The notes below the pieces were generated by a model, which saw only the letters and a program-made list of their open reading frames with translations, was not told the origin of the DNA and did not search any database. A program made the translations under genes and the position numbers. This document shows, one piece after another, positions 25,210 to 35,433 of a stretch of DNA of 64,000 bases (position 1 is its first letter; the number at the start of each line of letters is the position of its first letter). Origin of the DNA: Lentzea pudingi (GTDB taxonomy: Bacteria; Actinomycetota; Actinomycetes; Mycobacteriales; Pseudonocardiaceae); contig NZ_BMNC01000003.1 of the NCBI RefSeq assembly GCF_014646255.1, positions 62,001 to 126,000 of the forward strand, in the 5' to 3' direction.

Positions 25210-25947
25210 GTGACGAGCGCTGAGGACTTCGACCGCTGGTACGCCGATCGGGCCGCGTCGCCGCTGGCCGACGACCTGGTGCGGCGGACGCTCGGCCTCC
25301 CGCCGGACCTCGACTCGACCAGCCTGCTCGGCGGGACCGGCCTCGACGAGGTCGTGGCGGCGTTGCGCCTGGGCCAGGGCCGCGTGCTGCTGGACCTGGC
25401 CTGCGGCCGTGGTGGCTACGGCCTGGAGATCGCGCGCCGCACCGGGTGCCGGTTGGTCGGGGTGGACTTCTCCGCCGTGGCCGTCGAGCAGGCCAGGCGG
25501 AGCAGCGGCGGCGGTGACTTCCGCGTCGGCACGCTCACCGCCACCGGCCTGAGCAGCTCCTCTGTGGACGCTGTGCTCGTCGTCGACGCGATGCAGTTCG
25601 CCGAGTCCAAGCCGGACGCGCTGCGGGAGTGCCTGCGCGTCCTGCGGCCCGGCGGCCGGCTGGCCATCACCTGCTGGCAGCCGGCCGACCCGCAGGACGA
25701 ACGGGTCTGGCGCCGCATCCGCGAGCTCGACCTCGCCCGCCAGCTCCCCGACGCCGGGTTCACCGACGTCGAGGTGACCGACCGTCCCGCCTGGCGCGAG
25801 CAGGAGAAGCGGATGTGGGAGGAGGCCCTCGCCACCGACGCGCCCGACGACCCCGCGATGGTCTCGATGCAGCAGGAGGCGCGGAGCGTCCTGGCCGGCT
25901 TCGACCGGAAGCGCCGCGTCCTCGCCACCGCGACCAGACCGCGCTGA
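25210..25947 (+). CDS. Class I SAM-dependent methyltransferase
   Basis: A 245-aa methyltransferase. Motif I is LLDLACGRGGYGLEIA (residues ~60-75), followed by LVGVDFSAVAVEQAR, a motif-IV-like AVLVVDAMQFAESK and LRPGGRLAITCWQPADP. The fold is that of UbiE/Methyltransf_11 enzymes acting on small molecules. It starts at GTG 25210; CAGTGT lies 7 nt upstream as a possible leaderless -10. The stop abuts the convergent DUF899 stop with no gap (TGATCA). Substrate unknown. Confidence 0.88.
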   Translation: MTSAEDFDRWYADRAASPLADDLVRRTLGLPPDLDSTSLLGGTGLDEVVAALRLGQGRVLLDLACGRGGYGLEIARRTGCRLVGVDFSAVAVEQARRSSGGGDFRVGTLTATGLSSSSVDAVLVVDAMQFAESKPDALRECLRVLRPGGRLAITCWQPADPQDERVWRRIRELDLARQLPDAGFTDVEVTDRPAWREQEKRMWEEALATDAPDDPAMVSMQQEARSVLAGFDRKRRVLATATRPR

Positions 25948-26697
25948 TCAGTGGCAGTGGCCCTGCCTGCCCAGGGTCTCGACGGCCCCCGCCCCCGGCC
26001 GGGTCCACTGCGGCACGGGCCTGCTGTCCTCGCCCCAGCTCGACTCGCCGTCCGCGTTCGTCCGCCAGAACCAGCCCGCCGGCCGTGCCTCCGGCCAGCC
26101 TTCGGGGTGCCGCTCCCACGCCTCACCGCGCCCGCGCACGGTCATGTCGAGCAAGTTCAGCGACCCGTTGACGCGCTCACAGCCGCGCCCGGTCGTGGAG
26201 TAGGTGAGGAACGTGCGGTCGCCGTCCCGCAGGTAACTGGTCAGGTACCCCATCTCGCCGCCGGCGGGACCGTCCGCCCCGCGCACCGAGTACCAGGGCT
26301 GCGTGTAGCCCATGAACTCGACGAACGGCGCCACCTCGTCCCACTCGCCGGTGGTCAGCATCGCGAACGACACCCCGCGCGCGTTGAGGTAGGCGGCGTT
26401 GTCGAAGTGCCACGGCACGTGCGTGCAGCCCTCGCACTGCCCCTGGTGCGGCGCGCCGTCCCACCACATGTGCTTGTAGACGACGAGCTCGTCGCGGCCT
26501 TGGAAGAGGTCGACGAACGGCACGGGCCCGCCGGCGCCGACGACCTCGACCTTCCCGTCGAACTCGACCATCGGCAGCTTCCGGCGTTCGGCCGCGATCG
26601 CGTCGCCCTCGCGGGTGTGGGCCTTCTCGCGGACCAGCAGCGCGTCCCGGGCCTGCTGCCAGGTGGCGAGGTCGGTGACGGGCGGGCGTCCGGTCAT
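25948..26697 (-). CDS. DUF899 family thioredoxin-like protein
   Basis: A 249-aa DUF899 protein. Family blocks are easy to see: RRKLPMVEFD, FQGRDELVVYKHMWWDGAPH, CEGCTHVPWHFDNAAYLNAR and the C-terminal RPVPQWTRPG. The fold is thioredoxin-like with a CxxC-like pair (CEGC, ~93-96), but the role of the family is not established. ATG 26697 is chosen because GGAGGA lies 6 nt upstream; ATG 26703 touches that site. Convergent with the methyltransferase, with abutting stops. Confidence 0.88.
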   Translation of the reverse strand: MTGRPPVTDLATWQQARDALLVREKAHTREGDAIAAERRKLPMVEFDGKVEVVGAGGPVPFVDLFQGRDELVVYKHMWWDGAPHQGQCEGCTHVPWHFDNAAYLNARGVSFAMLTTGEWDEVAPFVEFMGYTQPWYSVRGADGPAGGEMGYLTSYLRDGDRTFLTYSTTGRGCERVNGSLNLLDMTVRGRGEAWERHPEGWPEARPAGWFWRTNADGESSWGEDSRPVPQWTRPGAGAVETLGRQGHCH

Positions 26698-26745
26698 GAT
26701 CATTCCTCCGTGGTGTGCGGTCGTCCTTCCACACCTACGTCGAAG

Positions 26746-27714
26746 CTAGGTCCGCCGTTTCGACATCTCACGCCGGGCGGCACCGGTGTCGAGCCAGAGT
26801 TCTTTCGGACGGGCCGGCAGCGGGTCGTGGCGGAAGTAGGGCTCCCACTGGCCGCCGGTCCGCGGCAGAGGCGCCGGAGCGTCGTTCGCGAGCCACCGCC
26901 ACAGCTCGGCCGAGATCGGCACGACCGTCCCGGGCGCGGGCCACGGCTCGCCGGTCTGGGGGTGGCGGGGCACCAGCAGGAGATCGGTTTGGGCGGGCCG
27001 GCCCGGTCCGGCCAGCGCGAGAGTTCTCGAGGGCGCGCGCCGGCTCGGTCCGGCCGGCGCCAGGGTTCTGGAGGAGGCGTGCCGGCTCGGTCCGGCCGGC
27101 GCCAGGGTTCTGGAGGGGGCGTTTGGCGGTGTCCGCGCGTCGAGGTGGCTCGGGAGGGGGTTGGCCACGTGCGCGTCGAGGTGGCTCCGGAACAGGTCGG
27201 CGACCGGCCCGGCCGCGGCCACCACACGCGCGTCCCCAGCCGCGAGCAGCACGCGGGCGAGAGCGACCCCGGCAGCGATCCCCACACGCCGGGGCCACCA
27301 CAGCTCGCTGTCGGTCAGCGGCGCGCTGTCCCAGTCGTCCGCCTCCCAGGCCCGCACCGGCTCCGGCTCACCGGCAGCCCGCACGGCACCGGGCACGAAC
27401 CGCACCACCTGCCAGCGCGAACAGTCGTCCACGCGCGTCGCGACCGGCTGCCCGCACGCACACGCGAGGTTCGGGTCGAGTCCGTCCACCCCGCAGCACC
27501 AGCCCTCGGGGTGTTCGTCCACCCAGGACAGGCCACGCACGTCACCGGGACCGACGAGAGGGTCCCCCTGTGCGGCGTAAGTGCCCGGTGGCAGGAGCGA
27601 CGGCGTGAACTCGGTGCTGTTCGCCCACTCGTAGTGCTCGTGGTCGGGCCGGTCGACCTGCCTCAACGGAACGGTCAGCGCCGCACCGCACGCCACGCAC
27701 TCGAACACCACCAC
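26746..27714 (-). CDS. Hypothetical protein with cysteine clusters and internal repeats
   Basis: A 322-aa protein I do not recognise. CVACG at the N-terminus (residues ~6-10) and GWCCGVDGLDPNLACACG (~71-88) could bind zinc. The middle holds three copies of a 14-residue Pro/Ser/Arg-rich unit (SRTLAPAGPSR core) encoded by 42-bp DNA repeats. The C-terminus (WRWLANDAPAPLPRTGGQ and following) looks folded. The non-repeat parts have normal codon use, so the gene is probably real. Monocistronic between the DUF899 and ABC-F genes. Confidence 0.65.
   Translation of the reverse strand: MVVFECVACGAALTVPLRQVDRPDHEHYEWANSTEFTPSLLPPGTYAAQGDPLVGPGDVRGLSWVDEHPEGWCCGVDGLDPNLACACGQPVATRVDDCSRWQVVRFVPGAVRAAGEPEPVRAWEADDWDSAPLTDSELWWPRRVGIAAGVALARVLLAAGDARVVAAAGPVADLFRSHLDAHVANPLPSHLDARTPPNAPSRTLAPAGPSRHASSRTLAPAGPSRRAPSRTLALAGPGRPAQTDLLLVPRHPQTGEPWPAPGTVVPISAELWRWLANDAPAPLPRTGGQWEPYFRHDPLPARPKELWLDTGAARREMSKRRT
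27012..27121. repeat. 42-bp in-frame tandem repeats
   Basis: Two full units (27012-27053 and 27054-27095) and a third partial unit (27096-27121), each beginning near GCCAGGGTTCTGGAGG. Because 42 bp is 14 codons, the repeat keeps the reading frame of the minus-strand hypothetical gene. Confidence 0.85.
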
Positions 27715-27744
27715 GGCACCATCATCCGGAGCCCGTCCACCGAC

Positions 27745-29323
<1,579 letters not shown>

Positions 29324-29331
<8 letters not shown>

Positions 29332-30934
29332 GCGAGGCCTCCAGCAGCCTGCCGCCGTCGAGGCGCAGCCGGCGGTCGATCCTCACCTCGCTCAGGAACC
29401 GCTCGTCGTGGCTGACGACGACGAACGCGCCCCGGTACGCGTTGAGCGCGCTCTCCAGCTGCCCGGCGCTGACCAGGTCGAGGTTGTTCGTCGGTTCGTC
29501 GAGCAGCAGCAGCTGCGGCGCGGGCTCGGCGAACAGGACGCACGCCAGCGTCGCCCGCAGCCGTTCGCCACCGGACAGCACCCCGACCGGCAGGTGCGCG
29601 CGGGCACCTCGGAACAGGAAGCGCGCCAGCAGGTTCATCCGCTCGGCCGGGGGCATCGCCGGGGCGAACGCCTCCAGGTTCTCCGCGACCGTGCGGGAGT
29701 CGTCGAGCAGGTCCAGCCGTTGCGATAGGTAGGCGACGCGACCGTCGGCCCGTTTCACGTCACCGCTGTCCGGCGTCAGCGAACCGTGGACGACCCGCAG
29801 CAACGTCGACTTGCCGACGCCGTTCGGTGCGGCCAGCGCGATCCGCTCCGGACCCCGGATCGCGAGCGAGAGGTCGTCGAACAGGTCCCGCACCCGGATG
29901 TCCGAGCCGAGGAACAACGTGCGTCCGGCCGGCACCGCGGTCTGCGGCAGCTCCAGGCTGATCTTCTGCTCGTCCTTCAGCGCCCGCTCGGCCTGGTCGA
30001 GCTTCGAGCGGGCCGCGCCGAGCCGGGCCGCGTGCGTGCCGTCGGCCTTGGCCGCCGACACCTCCGCGTTGCGCTTCATGTTGCCCGCGAAGATCCTTGG
30101 CAGGCCCGCGTTCGAGAGGTTCCGCTGCGCGTTGGACGCCCGGCGCGCGGCACGTTCGCGGGCCTGCTGCATCTCCCGCTTCTCGCGCTTGACCTCCTGC
30201 TCGGCACTGCGGACGTTCTTCTCCGCCACCTCGCGCTCGGCCGCCACGGCCTCCTCGTACTCGGAGAAGTTCCCGCCGTAGAAGCGGACCTCGCCGCCGT
30301 CGAGCTCCGCGATCCGGTCCATCCGGTCGAGCAACGCCCGGTCGTGGCTCACCACGAGCAGGCACCCGCGCCAGTCGTCGAGCACGTCGTAGAGCCGGTG
30401 CCGGGCGTCGAGGTCGAGGTTGTTGGTCGGCTCGTCGAGCAGCAGCACGTCCGGCTGCTTCAGCAACTGGGCCGCGAGCCCGAGCGAGATGACCTGCCCG
30501 CCGCTCAGCGTGCCGAGCACCCGGTCGAGCGCGAGGTCGCCGAGCCCGAGCCGGTCGAGCTGCGCGCGCGTGCGTTGCTCCAGTTCCCAGTCGGTGCCGA
30601 TGGTGGTGAAGTGCTCCTCGCCGACGTCACCGGACTCGACGGCGGCGATGGCGCGCAGCACGTCCGCGACACCGAGCACCTCGGCCACGGTCAGCCCGGC
30701 GGTGAGCGGCAGGTCCTGCGGGAGGTAGCCGAGGACACCCTCGACGGACACGGAGCCCTCGGATGGCGCCAGAGTTCCCGCCACGAGTTTGAGCAGCGTC
30801 GACTTCCCGGCACCGTTCGGGGCGACGAGACCGGTGCGCCCGCCGGGCACCGAGACGGACAGGCCGTCGAACACGGGGGTGTCGTCCGGCCACGAGAAGG
30901 ACAGGGACGACACGACGATGAATGCGTCGGACAT
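29324..30934 (-). CDS. ABC-F family ATPase (first of tandem pair)
   Basis: A 536-aa two-domain ABC-F protein: Walker A APNGAGKST and APNGVGKST, signature LSGGQVISLGLAA and LSGGERLRATLAC, Walker B LLLDEPTNNLD twice. The long Arg/Lys/Glu-rich linker (about 235-315, with QEVKREKREMQQARERAARR) is the interdomain arm that reaches toward the peptidyl-transferase centre. ATG 30934 is preceded by a ~200-nt leader containing hairpins and mini-ORFs that look like an antibiotic-sensing attenuator. It is co-transcribed with a second ABC-F gene. It differs clearly from that gene, so the pair is not a recent duplication. Confidence 0.92.
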
Positions 30935-30957
30935 GGGTGTGAGACCTCGGGAATGTG

Positions 30958-30984
30958 CCGCGCGCGGAACGACCACGCGCGTGG
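30958..30984 (-). promoter_or_regulatory. GC-rich hairpin just upstream of ABC-F start
   Basis: CGCGCG pairs with CGCGCG across a 9-nt loop, and CCACGCGCGTGG (30973-30984) is itself palindromic. It lies 24-50 nt before the ABC-F ATG in the leader, downstream of the proposed attenuator hairpin. Confidence 0.45.
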
Positions 30985-31004
30985 AGAAAAGGGGACGACG
31001 AAAC

Positions 31005-31025
31005 GGCCATCAGCTGTCGATGGCC
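31005..31025 (-). promoter_or_regulatory. Candidate attenuator hairpin in ABC-F leader
   Basis: GGCCATC and GATGGCC form a perfect 7-bp stem around a 7-nt loop, followed on the transcript by a CCCCTTTTCTCC tract, like an intrinsic terminator. A 7-codon mini-ORF (MCQAIDS, 31010-31033) runs through the stem, so a ribosome stalled there would disrupt it. Confidence 0.45.
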
Positions 31026-31040
31026 TGGCACATCCAGGGC

Positions 31041-31154
31041 TCACCCTGAGATGTCGTCTTCACCCACCAGCACGTCGAGCTCCTCAAGGAGGCGGTTGAT
31101 CTCGCCGTCCACAGTAGCAGCGCCCCGGGAACCGCGCAGATAGGGTTTCGGCAT
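31041..31154 (-). CDS. Possible small leader ORF upstream of ABC-F genes
   Basis: A 37-codon frame from an ATG at 31154 (or 23 codons from GTG 31112), ending 107 nt before the ABC-F start. The C-terminal part (EINRLLEELDVLVGEDD) is acidic and helical. It overlaps the first codon of the divergent patatin gene. It may be a regulatory uORF, an independent microprotein or chance. Confidence 0.3.
   Translation of the reverse strand: MPKPYLRGSRGAATVDGEINRLLEELDVLVGEDDISG
31141..31146 (+). promoter_or_regulatory. -10 box of leaderless patatin gene
   Basis: TAGGGT ends 6 nt before the ATG at 31153; no ribosome-binding site is visible. Confidence 0.5.
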
Positions 31155-32082
31155 GACCGTTCTCGACTTGCTGCGTGAGCGCAGGCAGCACCAAAGCGTT
31201 CCAGGACAACGGGAGGACGACGCCCGCCTGGTCCTGCTGGTCGAAGGCGGCAGCTCGCGCGGTGTCTACTCCAGCGGCATGACGGTCGCGATCGAACGCC
31301 TCGGCCTGCTCCCGCTCTTCGACGCCGTCTACGGCAGCTCGGCGGGCTCGCTGAACGCCGCCTGGCTGCTGTGCGGCCGCGCAGACCGGAGCAAGCACGC
31401 GTGGTGGGACCCGGCCGTCATGCGCACGACGATCAACCCGCGCCGCGCGTTCAGCCGCCGCCCGGTCGTGGACACCCGGCACCTCGTCCACACGATCTAC
31501 ACCGAGGTCCACCCGATGGGGTTCCAGGAGATCCTCGACAACCCCGTCGAGTTCCACCCGATGGCCACCGACGGCCTCACCGGCGAGCCGGTGGACTTGC
31601 ACTCCCACGTCCGCGACCAGCTGAGCCTGCAGACCGCGCTGCGGGCCTCGACCGCGATGCCGTTCCTCGCCGGCGACCCGGTGGTGATCGACGGCCGCCC
31701 GTACGTCGACGCCGGCCTGAGCGAGACGATCCCCGTCGGCACGGCGATCGCGCAGGGCGCCACGCACGTCGTGGCCCTGCGCACGCGGCGCGAGGACGAG
31801 TTCCTGGGGACACCGCCGTCGCGGGGTGAACGCTTCGTGCTGTCGCGCTGGTTCGCCCGGCACGCGCCGGGAGTCGTGGCGAACTGGCTGGGCCGCGAGG
31901 AGATCCGGGCGCAGGACGAGGAACTGCTCGCCACGCACCCGGCGTGCCTGCAGATCAGGCCGCCGCTCGGGAGCGCGGTGATCGGGCGGACGGAGCGGCG
32001 GCCGCAGGTCATGCAGGGCGCGCTGGACGTGGGGGTGGCGGCCGCGATGCGCGATTTGGCGGCGGTCGAGGTGAGCCGCTGA
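31153..32082 (+). CDS. Patatin-like phospholipase family protein
   Basis: A 309-aa Ser/Asp-dyad lipid acyl hydrolase. The oxyanion motif is EGGSSRGVYSSG (~residues 31-42), the nucleophile elbow is GSSAGS (~61-66) and the catalytic Asp lies in VDAGLSETIP, a variant of the usual DG[GA]. No signal peptide or membrane segment, so it is a cytosolic or peripheral enzyme related to the YjjU/RssA group. It appears monocistronic and leaderless. Its stop codon is the first element of a tandem-repeat array. Confidence 0.88.
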   Translation: MTVLDLLRERRQHQSVPGQREDDARLVLLVEGGSSRGVYSSGMTVAIERLGLLPLFDAVYGSSAGSLNAAWLLCGRADRSKHAWWDPAVMRTTINPRRAFSRRPVVDTRHLVHTIYTEVHPMGFQEILDNPVEFHPMATDGLTGEPVDLHSHVRDQLSLQTALRASTAMPFLAGDPVVIDGRPYVDAGLSETIPVGTAIAQGATHVVALRTRREDEFLGTPPSRGERFVLSRWFARHAPGVVANWLGREEIRAQDEELLATHPACLQIRPPLGSAVIGRTERRPQVMQGALDVGVAAAMRDLAAVEVSR

Positions 32083-32570
32083 CCGCTCAGGTGTAGGCGG
32101 GCGGGCTGCGCCGCTGATCGCCTGGGTGTGGGCGGGCCTTCCGCGAGTCACTCGCTGACCGCCGAGGTATGGGCAGGCCGGCTGCGAGTCAGGCCGCTGA
32201 CCGCCTGGGTGTGGGCGGGCTGTCCGGCGAGTCACGCGCTGACCGCCCAGGTGTGGGCAGGCGGGCCGCGAACGATGCCGCTGACCTCCCCTGTGCGGGC
32301 CATCCAGCCCGAGCCACGCCGCTGACCGCTCGCGTGCGGGCGGCCCGTCCGCGCGTCACGCGCTGATCGCCCAGGTGCGGGCAGGCGGGCCGCCAACCAC
32401 GCCGCTGACCACCCTTGTGCGGGCCAGTCGGACCGAGTCACGCGCTGACCGCTCACGTGCGTGCAAACCGGCGCGAGGCACGCCGCTGACCTCTCACATG
32501 CGGGCAGGCCGGCCGCGAGCCACGCCGCTGACCCGCCCTTGTGCGGGCCCGCCGCCCCCTCTACGGTATC
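32076..32570. repeat. Tandem array of twelve ~41/42-bp repeats
   Basis: CTGA(C/T)C recurs at 32079, 32114, 32155, 32197, 32239, 32281, 32322, 32363, 32404, 32445, 32486 and 32528, a spacing of 41 or 42 bp after a first 35-bp step. Units follow the pattern GCTGACCGCCCAGGTGTGGG then a GC-rich half. Many contain a small dyad such as GCCCA-ggtg-TGGGC or GCCC-ttgtgc-GGGC. The change between 41 and 42 bp breaks every reading frame, so the array is non-coding. It begins in the patatin stop codon and ends at the TetR promoter. Confidence 0.9.
32562..32567 (+). promoter_or_regulatory. Candidate -10 box of the amidase operon
   Basis: TACGGT immediately upstream of the palindromic operator and 35 bp before the TetR GTG start. 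Confidence 0.4.
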
Positions 32571-32587
32571 GCAACAACCTGTTGCGA
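32569..32587. promoter_or_regulatory. Palindromic TetR operator
   Basis: TCGCAACA-acc-TGTTGCGA, a perfect 8-bp dyad located between the -10 box and the ribosome-binding site (GGAGG) of the TetR gene. Position predicts autorepression of the whole TetR-amidase operon. Confidence 0.75.
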
Positions 32588-32602
32588 ATTGGAGGGCTGC
32601 CG

Positions 32603-33178
32603 GTGGCGGGGCGACCGCGGGATCCCGAGCTCGAACAGCGGTTGCTGGCGACCGCGTGGTCGCTGCTGACCTCGAACGGCTACGACGCGCTGGCGTTGAC
32701 GCAGGTCGCGGCCCAGGCGGGGGCCCACAGGACCGATGTCTACCGGCGCTGGCGCAGCAAGGTGCGGCTGGTGGCGGACGTGCTCGACGCGTACCTGCCG
32801 CCCGTGCCGGACCCGGACACCGGCACGCTGCTCGGCGACCTCAGGGCGTTCGCGGAGGACCTGGCCGGCGCCTGGAACGAGCCGTGGAACGACGGCCTGG
32901 TCGGCTTCCTCGCGGACCTGCGCGGGGACGGTGAGGCCGAGCGGACGTTCCGCGCGCTGGTCTCGCGCCGGTCGCAGCCGCTGGTCGACGCGATCGCGCG
33001 GGCGGTGCGGCGGGGGGAGATCGCCGAGGTGCCGGAGCTGCCGTTCGTCGGCAACCTGCTCGAAGGCCCGCTGATGCACCGGCGGATGTTCGGTGGCGCG
33101 CCGCTGACGTCCGACGAGCTCGACGTGGTCACGTGGTCGGTGCACCGCCTGCTGACCGGGGCCGCGGTGAAGCCATGA
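32603..33178 (+). CDS. TetR/AcrR family regulator of amidase operon
   Basis: A 191-aa TetR protein: HTH at about residues 28-52 (LALTQVAAQAGAHRTDVYRR followed by WRSKVRL), C-terminal ligand domain. GTG 32603 has GGAGG 7 nt upstream and the perfect palindrome 16 bp before it. The stop overlaps the start of the following amidase (ATGA), so it is the first gene of a four-gene operon: regulator, amidase, hydrolase, amidase. The likely inducer is an amide, ester or a product of these enzymes. Confidence 0.9.
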   Translation: MAGRPRDPELEQRLLATAWSLLTSNGYDALALTQVAAQAGAHRTDVYRRWRSKVRLVADVLDAYLPPVPDPDTGTLLGDLRAFAEDLAGAWNEPWNDGLVGFLADLRGDGEAERTFRALVSRRSQPLVDAIARAVRRGEIAEVPELPFVGNLLEGPLMHRRMFGGAPLTSDELDVVTWSVHRLLTGAAVKP

Positions 33179-34566
33179 GCCTGCACGAACTCACGGCGGC
33201 GCAGCAGCTGCAAGCATTGCGCGCCAAGGAGATCAGCTCCCGCGAACTGACCGAGCACTACCTGAACCGCACCGAGCGGCACGCGGACCTCGGCGCGTTC
33301 GTGACGCTCAACGAGAACGCGACGAAAGAGGCCGCGCGCGCGGACGAGCGGCTCGCGCAGGGGGATCAGGCCGCGCTGCTCGGACTGCCGCTGGGCATCA
33401 AGGACCTCGCCGCGACGGCGGGAATCCGCACGACGTTCGGGTCAGCGGCACTGGCGAGGACCGTGCCGTCGCAGGACTCCTGGACGGTCGGGTTGCTGCG
33501 GCAGGCGGGCGCGGTCGTGCTGGGCAAGACGAACACGTCGGAGTTCGGCGCCACCTGCTACACCGAGAACGACGTCACGCCACGCCCGGCCGTGACCCCT
33601 TACGCCCCAACGCGTTACTCGAGCGGGTCGAGCGGTGGCGCGGCGACAGCGGTCGCAGCAGGTCTGTTGCCCGTGGCGCACGCCAGCGACGGCGCGGGCT
33701 CGATCCGCACGCCCGCCGCCACCTGCCACCTCGTCGGGATGAAGCCGAGCCGCGGGCTGGTGAGTCCGGCGCCCGCCAGCTCGTTCCTCGTCGCGAGCAC
33801 CGAGGGACCGATCGCGCGCACGGTCGAGGACGCGGCACTCCTGCTGGACGTGATGGCGTCACCCGCGCCCGGCGACCTGTACGGGTGGCGCCACGAGGGT
33901 GGCTTCTCCTCGGTGCTCCGGCGCAAACTAAAGATCGCCCTGTGGACCGACACCGGCACCGACGAGGACACGGACCCGCAGGCGGAACTGGCCGTGCGGC
34001 GCACCGCGGAGGTGCTGATCGGACTCGGCCACGTGGTGCGGGAGATCCCGCTGCCCGCGCGCTGGGACGAGCCCGTGAGCCGCGCGGTCCTGGTCTGGTT
34101 CGCCTACCAGGTGGCCGCCGTCGCCCGGCTGGTCGTGCCGCCGGAGCGCACCCACCTGCTGCGGCCGTACTCCCGGCACCTCCTCGACGTCAACGAGACG
34201 TTGTCCGCCAACGACATCGTCTCCGCGCAGACCCTGCTCGCCCGCTACGCCAGCACGTTCCTGGCCGCGGTCGACGGCTACGACGTCGTGCTCACGCCCA
34301 CGACGAACGGCCCGCCGGTGCCGATCGGCCACTACACCGGCGACGAGGCGGACCTGATGCTGAAGTGGTCCTGCCACACGCCGTGGGCGAACCTCGCCGG
34401 TGTGCCCGCGATCTCGCTCCCGTCGCATGTGGACGACAACGGACTGCCGCACGGCGTGCACCTGGTCGGCCGCAACCGGCAGGACGCCGAACTGCTCGCT
34501 CTCGCCGCACAACTGGAAAGCGCGGCGCTGTGGGACGAGCTCCACCCTCCGAGCTGGCACCGGTGA
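33175..34566 (+). CDS. Amidase signature family amidase
   Basis: A 463-aa amidase with an intact Ser-cisSer-Lys triad: K76 (LGIKD), S152 (SSGSSGGA) and nucleophile S176 (GAGSIRTPA), with the standard 24-residue spacing between the serines. The rest follows the AS fold (GLVSPAPAS, EGPIARTVEDAALLLDV). It hydrolyses an amide or related bond in the cytoplasm; substrates in this family are too varied to guess. ATG 33175 overlaps the TetR stop. It differs from the second amidase in the operon. Confidence 0.92.
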   Translation: MSLHELTAAQQLQALRAKEISSRELTEHYLNRTERHADLGAFVTLNENATKEAARADERLAQGDQAALLGLPLGIKDLAATAGIRTTFGSAALARTVPSQDSWTVGLLRQAGAVVLGKTNTSEFGATCYTENDVTPRPAVTPYAPTRYSSGSSGGAATAVAAGLLPVAHASDGAGSIRTPAATCHLVGMKPSRGLVSPAPASSFLVASTEGPIARTVEDAALLLDVMASPAPGDLYGWRHEGGFSSVLRRKLKIALWTDTGTDEDTDPQAELAVRRTAEVLIGLGHVVREIPLPARWDEPVSRAVLVWFAYQVAAVARLVVPPERTHLLRPYSRHLLDVNETLSANDIVSAQTLLARYASTFLAAVDGYDVVLTPTTNGPPVPIGHYTGDEADLMLKWSCHTPWANLAGVPAISLPSHVDDNGLPHGVHLVGRNRQDAELLALAAQLESAALWDELHPPSWHR

Positions 34567-35429
34567 AAGACCTCGCGATGCAGGAGAAGAGCGTCACCCT
34601 GCCGGACGGGCGGGTGATCCGCGCGGTCACGGCGGGGGAGGGCCCCGGGCCGCTGGTCGTCTTCGAGGCAGGGATGAGCGCGCCCGGTTCGTCCTGGATC
34701 CACACCCAACGCGAGGTGAGCGCGCGGTACCGCACGCTGTCCTACGACCGCGCGGGCTACGGCGGCAGCGACGTCGACCCGCACGACCGCACGCTCGACC
34801 GGATCGCGGACGACCTGACGGCGTTGCTCGACGCTCTCGGCGAGACCGCGCCGGTGCTGCTCGTCGGGCACAGCTGGGGCGGGCCGATCATCCGCGTCTT
34901 CGCCGATCGGTACCCGGAACGCGTGGCCGGCATGGTGTTCGTGGACGCGACGCTCGCCGAGATCATGTCGACGCGCAACGCGAAGGTCGCGGCCCGGTTC
35001 TTCGGCTTCATGGCGCTGCTGGCACGGGTGGGCGGCAAGGGGCTGATCAAGCGGCAGACGTTCCGCAACGGCGTCTCGGCGGAGATCTCCGCGGCCGACG
35101 TGGAGGCCATGACGCGCGACTACGCCACCGCGCGGGCCATGAAAGCGGGCAGCAGGGAAGCCGCGCAGATCTCGTCCGCGCTGCCCGTGCTGCGCCGCGT
35201 GCAGGAGAAAGGCACCCCGGACGTGCCGGTGGTCTGCCTGCAGGCGGGGCTGGTCGAGAAGGGGATGGCGAAGTGGCGCCCGCTGTTCAACCAGTACGCG
35301 GCCGACCTGATGGACGCCGCACCGCAGGGGAAGATGATCGTCGTCGAGGGTGCGGGGCACCTCATCCCCCAGGAAACACCGGCGGTGGTGCGGGACACCG
35401 TCTTCTCGGTGGCCGAGCAGCTACCTTGA
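34563..35429 (+). CDS. Alpha/beta hydrolase
   Basis: A 288-aa alpha/beta-fold hydrolase: nucleophile elbow GHSWGGP, an upstream DRAGYGGSD oxyanion-side loop, C-terminal His in GAGHLIPQE. The cap domain covers about residues 145-215. GTG 34563 overlaps the amidase stop by 4 nt; ATG 34578 is the alternative start. It is sandwiched between two amidases, so it may act on an ester or amide in the same catabolic sequence. Specific substrate unknown. Confidence 0.88.
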   Translation: MKDLAMQEKSVTLPDGRVIRAVTAGEGPGPLVVFEAGMSAPGSSWIHTQREVSARYRTLSYDRAGYGGSDVDPHDRTLDRIADDLTALLDALGETAPVLLVGHSWGGPIIRVFADRYPERVAGMVFVDATLAEIMSTRNAKVAARFFGFMALLARVGGKGLIKRQTFRNGVSAEISAADVEAMTRDYATARAMKAGSREAAQISSALPVLRRVQEKGTPDVPVVCLQAGLVEKGMAKWRPLFNQYAADLMDAAPQGKMIVVEGAGHLIPQETPAVVRDTVFSVAEQLP

Positions 35430-35433
35430 GCGC

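Noticed and set aside
23456..25947. P450 plus methyltransferase as part of a natural-product cluster
   Set aside because: They are divergent and separated by 437 bp, and no polyketide, peptide, terpene or other core biosynthetic gene is in the window.
32128..32366. Two 65-codon frames inside the tandem array with 14-residue repeats
   Set aside because: The 41-bp steps break the frame after a few units; the apparent peptide repeat follows from the DNA repeat.
32076..32570. Repeat array considered as CRISPR
   Set aside because: Units follow each other directly with no unique spacers and no cas genes nearby; it is a degenerate tandem repeat.
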